This document shows, piece after piece, positions 7,482-12,467 of a stretch of DNA of 12,467 bases (the stretch's first letter is position 1; every line of letters starts with the position of its first letter). A model generated the notes under the pieces. It worked only from the letters and a program-made list of their open reading frames with translations. It was not told the DNA's origin and did not search any database. The position numbers and the translations under genes are program-made. Source of the stretch: CAKOSP01 sp964369625 (GTDB lineage Bacteria > Bacillota_I > Bacilli_A > RF39 > UBA660); contig CAYJFC010000025.1 of NCBI GenBank assembly GCA_964369625.1, positions 1-12,467 of the forward strand, written 5' to 3'.

Positions 7482-7606
7482 TGACATAATTATCTATTGT
7501 CGTTGTCTTTATCTTTTCCATTATGTTTGGAATTAGCTTTATGTGCTTTAATAGCTTTTTTTATATTTTTTTTAGAAGCTTGTTCACTTTTATATGACAT
7601 AATTAT
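7482..7606. repeat. 12-base direct repeat at both ends of the small gene
   Basis: TGACATAATTAT occurs at 7482-7493 and at 7595-7606, exactly 113 bases apart. On the minus strand the second copy carries the start codon (ATAATTATGTCA) of the 36-residue gene, and the first copy spans its stop codon. Similarity extends a few bases further with small gaps. It could be the remnant of a tandem duplicate, or chance in AT-rich DNA. Confidence 0.5.
7490..7600 (-). CDS. Small lysine-rich basic protein, 36 residues, unknown function
   Basis: A short gene starting with ATG at 7600 and ending with TAA at 7492-7490. The protein begins MSYKSEQASKKNIKKAIKAH and ends GKDKDNDNR. It has ten Lys and one Arg in 36 residues, a probable basic helix (8-22) and a hydrophilic tail. 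There is no membrane segment or signal peptide. The main support is an excellent ribosome binding site, AGAAGGAGG, on the minus strand at 7617-7609, eight bases before the ATG, plus a -10-like TATAAT upstream and a bidirectional terminator downstream. Small basic proteins of this kind can be nucleic-acid binding or spore-core proteins, but I see no motif that decides this. It is convergent with the permease gene and divergent from the dCMP deaminase gene. Confidence 0.7.
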   Translation of the reverse strand: MSYKSEQASKKNIKKAIKAHKANSKHNGKDKDNDNR

Positions 7607-7618
7607 ATCCTCCTTCTA

Positions 7619-7624
7619 ATTATA
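7619..7624 (-). promoter_or_regulatory. Putative -10 of the small lysine-rich gene
   Basis: On the minus strand TATAAT occupies 7624-7619, immediately upstream of the ribosome binding site AGAAGGAGG (7617-7609). The leader would be very short. No convincing -35 is seen. Confidence 0.35.
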
Positions 7625-7679
7625 TTATGGTTATAAAAATAATTATTATTATGGAATTAATTGGAATATTATAATTAAC

Positions 7680-7708
7680 TTGAAAATCAATATTATTTTT
7701 GATATTCT
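7680..7708 (+). promoter_or_regulatory. Putative promoter of the dCMP deaminase gene
   Basis: TTGAAA (7680-7685), a 17-base spacer and TATTCT (7703-7708) fit a SigA-type promoter with 5/6 and 4/6 matches. The start would fall near 7715, directly before the ribosome site AGAGG (7716-7720). Confidence 0.5.
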
Positions 7709-7725
7709 TTAATAAAGAGGTAATT

Positions 7726-8229
7726 ATGGATAAAATAAAAAAAAGAGAAAATTATTTAACTTGGGATGAATATTTTATGGGAATTGCTATGATATCTTCT
7801 ATGAGAAGTAAAGACCCTTCAACCCAAGTTGGTGCATGTATAGTATCAAAAGATAATAGAATTTTATCTATTGGATATAACGGAACTCCTAATGGATTTT
7901 CAGATGATACATTTCCATGGGGTAGAGAAGGGGACCCCAAAGATACTAAATATTTATATGTTGTTCATGCAGAGCGTAATGCAATATTAAATTATCGAGG
8001 TAGCAGAAAAGATTTAGAAAATGCTAAAATTTATGTTGATTTATTTCCTTGTAATGAATGCGCTAAGGAAATTATACAATCTGGAATTAAAGAAGTAATA
8101 TACTTATCGGACAAATATGCTCATACTGATGAGGTTATAGTTTCAAAAAAATTATTTAATGAATGTAAAGTAACTTATAGATCACTTAAAATTAATAAAG
8201 AAATTAAATTAGAAATAAAAAATGATTAA
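7726..8229 (+). CDS. Deoxycytidylate (dCMP) deaminase
   Basis: A 167-residue cytoplasmic zinc enzyme that converts dCMP to dUMP, feeding thymidylate synthesis. Zinc and catalytic residues are in VVHAERNAI (H81, E83) and PCNEC (P108, C109, C112). The N-terminal WDEYFMGIAMISSMRSKDPS and GYNGTPNGFSDD segments are diagnostic of dCMP deaminases (ComEB-like in Bacillota), as is PWGREGD. The length is typical. ATG 7726 with AGAGG at 7716-7720 is chosen over an upstream TTG (7699) that has no ribosome site and lies before the -10 box. The protein ends Lys-Asn-Asp, again encoded by the terminator arm. It stands alone on its strand between two minus-strand genes. Confidence 0.94.
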   Translation: MDKIKKRENYLTWDEYFMGIAMISSMRSKDPSTQVGACIVSKDNRILSIGYNGTPNGFSDDTFPWGREGDPKDTKYLYVVHAERNAILNYRGSRKDLENAKIYVDLFPCNECAKEIIQSGIKEVIYLSDKYAHTDEVIVSKKLFNECKVTYRSLKINKEIKLEIKND

Positions 8230-8247
8230 ATTTTAATCATTTTTTTT
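8217..8247. terminator. Bidirectional terminator containing both stop codons
   Basis: AAAAATGATTAA (8217-8229, preceded by A) pairs perfectly with TTAATCATTTTT (8233-8245) around a 3-base loop, and T's continue to 8247. The plus-strand stop TAA (8227-8229) and the minus-strand stop (8235-8233) sit in opposite arms, so both convergent proteins end in Lys-Asn-Asp. Confidence 0.88.
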
Positions 8248-9276
8248 GCATTCATTTTCATAAATAGTTAACGCTACTTCTAATTTTTCTTTAAGCATTT
8301 GTTCTAACATTGAAATATTCATAATTGTTTTGCTTACTGAATTATTAATATCAATAAGTTCTTTATTACAAGATTTATTATCTATAGCGCTTTTTATTTT
8401 TTTACTTTCTGAATCTATTATTTTTGCTATACCTTGCTCTATTAAAGCGATGCTTCTTATTACTTCGCATAAACTTCCATTTAATGAACAAGGAAAAGCT
8501 GGACATTCCAAATCTATTCTACATTCATCATTAAGTATTATATGACAACAATTTTCTCTAGGAATATTAAAAGCTTTTGTTTTATCAAATGTATAAAAAT
8601 ATTGATAGTTATCATTTTTAGTGGCTAATATATTTACACTGCTACTTGTATTAAATATATTAGTAGGTGTTATATCATCATCTATATGTTGTTCATTAAC
8701 TACGTTACCATTAGGAGTTACTTTAGCAATAAAACTAGATCCATTTTTATTATACGTTGTTAATAAATTGTTATCAATAAATTCTAGTGAGTTAAAAGAT
8801 GCATTATTATTTCCAGTATTTATTTTATTACAACAAGCTAAATTTGCATTATTTATACTATTTAAAGTAACTTCATCTTTTATAAAATCACCTTGGTTAT
8901 TAATTGAGAATATTTTATTTGAATGAGCTACATATAATTTATTTAAATCAGGATCATACGCTATATCTTCAATAGTTTTATTATAAGATTGGTTAGGTAT
9001 GTTAAATGATACTTTATCTATTTCGTTTAAATTAGAATCAAGTACATAAGCATTTAAATTATCATTTGGTTTAGTAACAAAGAAACCTTTATTTCCACAA
9101 GATGTAAAAGAAGAATAGTTTGCAAGTAAACTATTATCACATATACTTTTTATTTCACAGGAGTGAGTATTTTCACATAAACTATTAAATAACTCTTTTT
9201 TTGGAGAGTATAATGTATTTGCTAAAGCATTAAGACTAGAATTTCTATCTGTAAAAGAACAATTATTATTTACCAT
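8233..9276 (-). CDS. Cys-rich propeller-like protein with C-terminal helical module; putative surface/spore-layer protein
   Basis: A 347-residue protein without a recognised family name. Residues about 62-240 contain repeated beta-type blocks (for example IAYDPDLNKLYVAHSNKIFSI) that look like degenerate beta-propeller blades. A Cys-rich linker (243-270) follows, then a helical module (273-336) that aligns without gaps to residues 19-82 of the divergent neighbour. There are 15 cysteines, including two CC pairs. No signal peptide or membrane segment is present. Start choice: the frame is open to a TTG at 9339, but that TTG is the first part of a TTGACA box. ATG 9276 has AGTGAT at the spacing other genes here use. 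ATG 9282 is the alternative. Cys-rich, signal-less proteins with such helices fit a mother-cell-assembled spore layer; this is inference. The C-terminus Lys-Asn-Asp is encoded by the terminator. Confidence 0.7.
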   Translation of the reverse strand: MVNNNCSFTDRNSSLNALANTLYSPKKELFNSLCENTHSCEIKSICDNSLLANYSSFTSCGNKGFFVTKPNDNLNAYVLDSNLNEIDKVSFNIPNQSYNKTIEDIAYDPDLNKLYVAHSNKIFSINNQGDFIKDEVTLNSINNANLACCNKINTGNNNASFNSLEFIDNNLLTTYNKNGSSFIAKVTPNGNVVNEQHIDDDITPTNIFNTSSSVNILATKNDNYQYFYTFDKTKAFNIPRENCCHIILNDECRIDLECPAFPCSLNGSLCEVIRSIALIEQGIAKIIDSESKKIKSAIDNKSCNKELIDINNSVSKTIMNISMLEQMLKEKLEVALTIYENECKKND

Positions 9277-9294
9277 ATTCATCACTAACTTATT

Positions 9295-9362
9295 ATATGT
9301 TATAGGCGAAAATATGTTATAAGTTATTAGCCCTGTCAAAATTTATTTTTATACATAAAATA
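9295..9362. promoter_or_regulatory. Divergent promoter region with 17-base direct repeat and CATANNNTA boxes
   Basis: The bases between the divergent genes (9277-9379) hold several signals. ATATGTTATA occurs twice (9295-9304 and 9312-9321), one 17-base step apart. On the minus strand TTGACA (9339-9334), N17, CATATT is a SigA-like pair. On the minus strand CATATAATA (within 9300-9291), with AC 16 bases upstream, fits the sporulation SigK -10 form CATANNNTA and its -35 AC. On the plus strand CATAAAATA (9354-9362) also fits CATANNNTA, but lacks AC at the expected place. AT-rich chance matches are possible. Confidence 0.35.
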
Positions 9363-9379
9363 AAATGAAGGGAGAAATA

Positions 9380-9955
9380 ATGGACGAGACAAATATAATT
9401 GATAAAGATAGACAAGTTGCTATATCTGAAATAATATCAAGTGTTGCTAAAGAACAAAGTAGTATATCTGAAATACTTTTAGCAGAAGCTAATAAAATAA
9501 AATATGTTACTGAAAAATCACATGATACTAATGAAATATTAAATGTTAATAAATCTGTAGATAAATTAGTAAATACTTTAACTAAGTTAGAAATAATTTT
9601 ATCTAGTAAGTTAGAACTGTTTAATGATTGTTTATGTACTGATTGTGATAGTAAATCAACTGGATATTCAATATTATCTATGAGTGTAGAAACTGAAAAT
9701 GGTGGAAGAATAGAACGTGATGATGATTTAAAAACTTTTAGATATTATCCAGGTAGTACGGGGACTACTATTAAATTTATTCCAGAACCTGATTGTTTAA
9801 TTACATATATAGAAGGTATGCCAAATGGTTTAAAATTTGATAATAATAAGTTATATATTCCAGATGGTTTTATATGGCCACAAACATATAAAATGAAATT
9901 TATAGTAGGTGAAAATGATTTAGCTTACGAAATAATATTAATGAATATTATTTAG
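9380..9955 (+). CDS. Helical-module plus beta-domain protein; putative surface/spore-layer protein
   Basis: A 191-residue protein. Residues 19-82 form the helical module shared with the divergent gene (motifs I-x-S-V/I-A, E-x-x-K-I-K, N-x-S-V-x-K, L-E-x-x-L-x-x-K-L-E). A CLCTDC cysteine cluster (84-89) and a beta-rich, possibly immunoglobulin-like C-terminal domain (95-191) follow. There is no signal peptide. From memory, similar helical segments occur in Clostridium and Bacillus proteins attached to collagen-like or beta domains, but I cannot verify this here. ATG 9380 is chosen because AGGGAG (9369-9374) lies five bases upstream. An ATG at 9365 would place that ribosome site inside the gene. 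The next gene follows after 30 bases with no terminator, so they are probably co-transcribed. Confidence 0.75.
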   Translation: MDETNIIDKDRQVAISEIISSVAKEQSSISEILLAEANKIKYVTEKSHDTNEILNVNKSVDKLVNTLTKLEIILSSKLELFNDCLCTDCDSKSTGYSILSMSVETENGGRIERDDDLKTFRYYPGSTGTTIKFIPEPDCLITYIEGMPNGLKFDNNKLYIPDGFIWPQTYKMKFIVGENDLAYEIILMNII

Positions 9956-9985
9956 ATTCAATTTTTAATAATAGGGGGGAATATT

Positions 9986-10846
9986 TTGAATCAAAAAGAT
10001 ACTTATACTTTAAATTATTCTGATGAAATTAGTTTAGCAGAATTACAGGAGCAGTATGTTGAGTTAGAACTTGAACAGGCTCCGGAGATTAACACTAGTA
10101 CAATAACTGGTAAGGTTGAAGACCAAAATGGAAATGATATAGAGAATGCTACGGTAAAATTATTCGATACTGAATTTAATCCAATTAAGCATACAATGAC
10201 TAATGAAAATGGTAACTATACATTCCAAAATGTTCCAAGAGGGGACTATATTATTTATGCTGTTAAAGATGGATATTCATTATCAACAAAAAGATCTATA
10301 ACTTATAGTGGATCAGATATGATTTTAAATGATTTAGTTATAACTGAGGATAGTACTTATATAAAAGGTAATATATATGGTTATGTATATGATGATCATG
10401 GTAATACTTTTGATGGTGCGATAGTAAGACTACTTAACAGTGCTAACAATATTGTTTCTGAAACAATTAGTGCTACTGATGGAGAATATATATTTCCAAA
10501 AGTAGATGCTGGTACTTATACTGTAACTGCCTTAGCAGATGATTATACTTTATATACTCCAATAACTGTAGAAGTTACTGATGGTGCTAATTCTGAAGAA
10601 AATATTCACTTAAATAAACTTGCTGCTGCTAAAGAAGGTACTATTAATGGTATAGTATATAACTCTAGTAGAATACCTATATCTGGTTGTACTGTTGGTT
10701 TATATGAATCAGTTGGTGAAGGAGAAAATAAATCACTTAAACTTAGAAAAACTTGCAAGACTAATACTGAAGGAAGATACTTCTTTGGAGTTGTTCCTGA
10801 AGGTAAATGGGTTGTTAAAGCAAAACTTACTGAAGCAAGAGTATAA
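9986..10846 (+). CDS. Three-domain carboxypeptidase-regulatory-like (beta-sandwich) protein
   Basis: A 286-residue protein made of three tandem beta-sandwich domains of the carboxypeptidase regulatory-like/CNA-B type, at about 38-120, 127-210 and 218-286. Each shows the family pattern G-x-V/I...G-x-x-I/F-x-x-A-x-V...T-x-x-x-G-x-Y-x-F...V-x-x-G-x-Y/W. The N-terminal 37 residues are acidic (ELELEQAPE) and are not a signal peptide. There is no LPxTG anchor or membrane anchor, so it is not a conventional Sec/sortase surface protein; assembly from inside a mother cell would fit. The start is TTG, supported by a very strong site AGGGGGGA (9973-9980) five bases upstream and no nearby ATG. It follows the helical-module gene and ends at a clear terminator. 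Confidence 0.85.
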   Translation: MNQKDTYTLNYSDEISLAELQEQYVELELEQAPEINTSTITGKVEDQNGNDIENATVKLFDTEFNPIKHTMTNENGNYTFQNVPRGDYIIYAVKDGYSLSTKRSITYSGSDMILNDLVITEDSTYIKGNIYGYVYDDHGNTFDGAIVRLLNSANNIVSETISATDGEYIFPKVDAGTYTVTALADDYTLYTPITVEVTDGANSEENIHLNKLAAAKEGTINGIVYNSSRIPISGCTVGLYESVGEGENKSLKLRKTCKTNTEGRYFFGVVPEGKWVVKAKLTEARV

Positions 10847-10870
10847 AATGTCTTTAATGACATTTTTTTT
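10845..10870 (+). terminator. Terminator of the plus-strand surface-protein operon
   Basis: AAAATGTC (10845-10852) pairs with GACATTTT (10859-10866) around a 6-base loop, with T's to 10870. It overlaps the TAA stop codon at 10844-10846. Confidence 0.85.
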
Positions 10871-10876
10871 ATAAGT

Positions 10877-10908
10877 AAAAAGTTACTGAAAATTAATCAG
10901 TAACTTTT
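10877..10908. terminator. Bidirectional terminator, mainly for the minus-strand glycosyltransferase gene
   Basis: AAAAGTTACTGA (10878-10889) pairs perfectly with TCAGTAACTTTT (10897-10908) over 12 bases with a 7-base loop. On the minus strand it ends in five T's (10881-10877). The glycosyltransferase stop codon (10895-10893) is in the loop, so the right arm encodes its last residues. Confidence 0.85.
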
Positions 10909-11969
10909 ATTAAACTTTCAAAATATTTTTTATTGTTAATAAGTCTATCTTCTTTAGGTGATACTTCTAAAGCTTTAATAATATAATATATTGCTTTATT
11001 AAAATCACTTTTATAATAATATATCATTGATAATAAATCATATGCTGTATGATCAAATGTAAATGGTTCATTTATATATGTTTTATTATTTATTTCTATT
11101 TTTAGAGCTTCATTTACTAATTTTTCACATTCAGTATATTCTTTTAAATGATATAACATTAATGCTTTTTCCATTAAAGGATCTCTCAAATGTGGAGCTT
11201 CTTTTATAGCTTTACCTAACCACATTTTAGCTTCATCATATCTTTCTAAAGATTGATAACATCTTGCTATGAATCTCATAGATGCACATCTTTCATCTTT
11301 CCAAGTACTATTTTTTAATTTTAAATGTTTTATTAATGTGTCTATTGCTTCATTATATTTTTTATAAAACATATACTCTCTACCTAAATAATGCATATTT
11401 CTATCATTATCTGGATTTTCTTTTACAGATAGCTCTAAAAGAGGTAAGTAGCTACTTCTAGATTTTTTATCATCTGGATAATGATTAACTATTATGTTAT
11501 CTGTTAGTACATAATTTTCATTAACATCACATTTAAGTATTTCATGTACTGGATGTATCCATTTAAAATTATTTCTAGCATGTATTTTTTCTTGATAAAA
11601 AGATATAATTGGTTTTTCATCTATTAATTTCCAATTAAATATGTATTTACATCTAGTAGTATCTTTATTCCAAACTTTTAATAATTCTTCTTTCCATCCA
11701 GGAGTTATAACTTCATCTAAATCTGTACACACACAGATATCAACATTTTTATCTACAAGTTCTAATGATTTGTTTCTTGCTACATCAAATCTCCAAGGGT
11801 TTATTTCTTCCTTTACTACTTTAACTCCTAAGGATTTTAATTTTTCTACTGTATTATCAGTAGAACCTGTATCTAAAACATATATTTCGTCTGCTTCTTT
11901 CATAGAGTCATACCATCTATCTATAAATTTTTCTTCATTTTTACTTATTGCATATACAGCAACTTTCAT
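10893..11969 (-). CDS. Family 2 glycosyltransferase with C-terminal TPR repeats
   Basis: A 358-residue cytoplasmic enzyme. Residues 1-100 form a GT-A nucleotide-sugar domain: the start VAVYAISKNEE, the nucleotide-binding VLDTGSTDNT (31-40) and the metal-binding DLD (83-85), followed by EVITPGW. Residues about 180-350 hold TPR-like helical pairs, for example MHYLGREYMFYKKYNEAIDT, FIARCYQSLERYDEAKMWL and LLSMIYYYKSDFNKAIYYI. This layout is common in protein and spore-glycoprotein glycosyltransferases. Its ATG (11969-11967) overlaps the stop of the collagen-like gene by one base (TAATG), and AAGGAT (11982-11977) is the ribosome site. Tight coupling suggests the collagen-like protein is its substrate, as Thr residues in BclA-type Gly-x-Thr repeats are glycosylated. 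Sugar and substrate are inferred, not shown. Confidence 0.9.
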   Translation of the reverse strand: MKVAVYAISKNEEKFIDRWYDSMKEADEIYVLDTGSTDNTVEKLKSLGVKVVKEEINPWRFDVARNKSLELVDKNVDICVCTDLDEVITPGWKEELLKVWNKDTTRCKYIFNWKLIDEKPIISFYQEKIHARNNFKWIHPVHEILKCDVNENYVLTDNIIVNHYPDDKKSRSSYLPLLELSVKENPDNDRNMHYLGREYMFYKKYNEAIDTLIKHLKLKNSTWKDERCASMRFIARCYQSLERYDEAKMWLGKAIKEAPHLRDPLMEKALMLYHLKEYTECEKLVNEALKIEINNKTYINEPFTFDHTAYDLLSMIYYYKSDFNKAIYYIIKALEVSPKEDRLINNKKYFESLIKVTD

Positions 11970-12467
11970 TAGTTAATCCTTGTTATTGATAAACCTGCTG
12001 CAAAACCATTAGTAGCTACAGTTGTAATTGTATCACCAGTTCCATTTCTAAGTTCGAATTCTTGTGCTGCAGCAAATGTAACAATTAAAGTTCCTGATAA
12101 TTCTGCACCTTCAGAATTTGATAAAGTAACTGCTGAATTTGTACTTTGTAAAAATGTGCCATTAGTAACATCATAAATTCCTAAAGATATTAGTGTTGCA
12201 CCAGCTGATGTACTAAGTACTGAAGCATCCCAATTAATTAAATATTGTCCAGCATCAATTATTGTAAAAATTCCAGTTGTTGTATCTAAAGTTATATTAT
12301 TTATACTTGGAGTAGTATCAAATACAATTGGATTAGCTGTTGTTACATCTTCAGCGGCAGTAGTTGTAGCGTAAGCGTAAGTGTTAAATCCTGCTGTTCC
12401 AGTCGGTCCAGCAGGTCCGGTAGGTCCAGTTGCACCATCAGCTCCAGTAGGCCCAGTCGGTCCAGGA
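11969..12467 (-). CDS. Collagen-like BclA-type glycoprotein, C-terminal part (5' end off window)
   Basis: The frame is open from the right edge to TAA at 11971-11969, giving 165 visible residues. It begins with Gly-x-y triplets (GPT, GPT, GAD, GAT, GPT, GPA, GPT, GTA). It continues with a globular C-terminal domain of about 140 residues (starting GFNTYAYATT and ending GFAAGLSITRIN) that is Thr-, Ala- and Ile-rich and beta-type. This matches the trimerising C1q/TNF-like end domain of BclA-family exosporium fibre proteins. The repeat is higher in GC than its surroundings. The start, the N-terminal targeting region and the total repeat length are outside the window. The glycosyltransferase gene follows with a one-base overlap. 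Confidence 0.88.
   Translation of the reverse strand, partial: PGPTGPTGADGATGPTGPAGPTGTAGFNTYAYATTTAAEDVTTANPIVFDTTPSINNITLDTTTGIFTIIDAGQYLINWDASVLSTSAGATLISLGIYDVTNGTFLQSTNSAVTLSNSEGAELSGTLIVTFAAAQEFELRNGTGDTITTVATNGFAAGLSITRIN

Noticed and set aside
8330..8926. Plus-strand open frames opposite the Cys-rich protein
   Set aside because: They lack ribosome sites, have a composition typical of antisense AT-rich frames, and lie wholly inside a better supported gene. The same holds for antisense or out-of-frame frames at 3444-3635, 5612-5848, 7752-7940, 10606-10863 and 11641-11976.
9283..9339. TTG at 9339 as start of the Cys-rich minus-strand protein
   Set aside because: The TTG is part of a TTGACA -35-like box, no ribosome site precedes it, and the extension would cover the promoter region. 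ATG 9276 has a GTGAT-type site at the usual spacing.
12368..12467. GC-richer repeat at the right edge as a CRISPR or other repeat array
   Set aside because: The 9-base periodicity translates to Gly-x-y triplets on the minus strand, so it is a collagen-like coding repeat.

Overview
The window comes from a very AT-rich, low-GC Gram-positive-type bacterium (Bacillota). It has strong purine-rich ribosome binding sites, often of the extended GGTGAT form. TGA is used as a stop (aldo/keto reductase and permease genes) and Trp is TGG, so the standard bacterial code applies and a mycoplasma-type code does not. A collagen-like protein of BclA type, with neighbouring extracellular-type proteins that lack signal peptides, suggests an endospore former or a relative of one. 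I cannot name the genus.

Layout. Positions 1-372 hold two divergent tRNA genes: tRNA-Ser(UGA), cut by the left edge, and tRNA-Leu(UAA), each with a good promoter. Positions 474-2453 hold a convergent pair: a SAMHD1/dGTPase-like HD phosphohydrolase and a UvsE-type UV-damage endonuclease, sharing one bidirectional terminator. Positions 2525-5134 hold a co-directional set: an aldo/keto reductase with a C-terminal iron-sulfur region, a translationally coupled pentapeptide-repeat protein, and a DUF368/PopT undecaprenyl-phosphate translocase. Positions 5205-7458 encode an ABC transporter (ATPase plus a large polytopic partner). Positions 7490-7600 hold a 36-residue lysine-rich protein gene on the minus strand. 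Positions 7726-8229 encode dCMP deaminase.

The right third (8233-12467) is the accessory-looking part. A cysteine-rich propeller-like protein (minus) and a small helical/beta protein (plus) are transcribed divergently and share a 64-residue helical module that aligns without gaps. Next comes a protein with three carboxypeptidase-regulatory-like beta domains. Facing these from the right edge is a minus-strand pair, a collagen-like glycoprotein (5' part off the window) and a glycosyltransferase with TPR repeats whose start codon overlaps the collagen gene's stop codon. I read this as a spore or cell-surface layer locus: structural proteins, a fibre protein and its likely glycosylating enzyme. 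This is inference from domain content and layout.

Two genome-style features recur. Terminator hairpins are placed on top of stop codons, so three unrelated proteins all end in Lys-Asn-Asp. Promoter -10 boxes lie only about 10-25 bases before the start codon. No mobile element, CRISPR array, integrase or rRNA was seen. No stretch over 300 bases lacks a gene.
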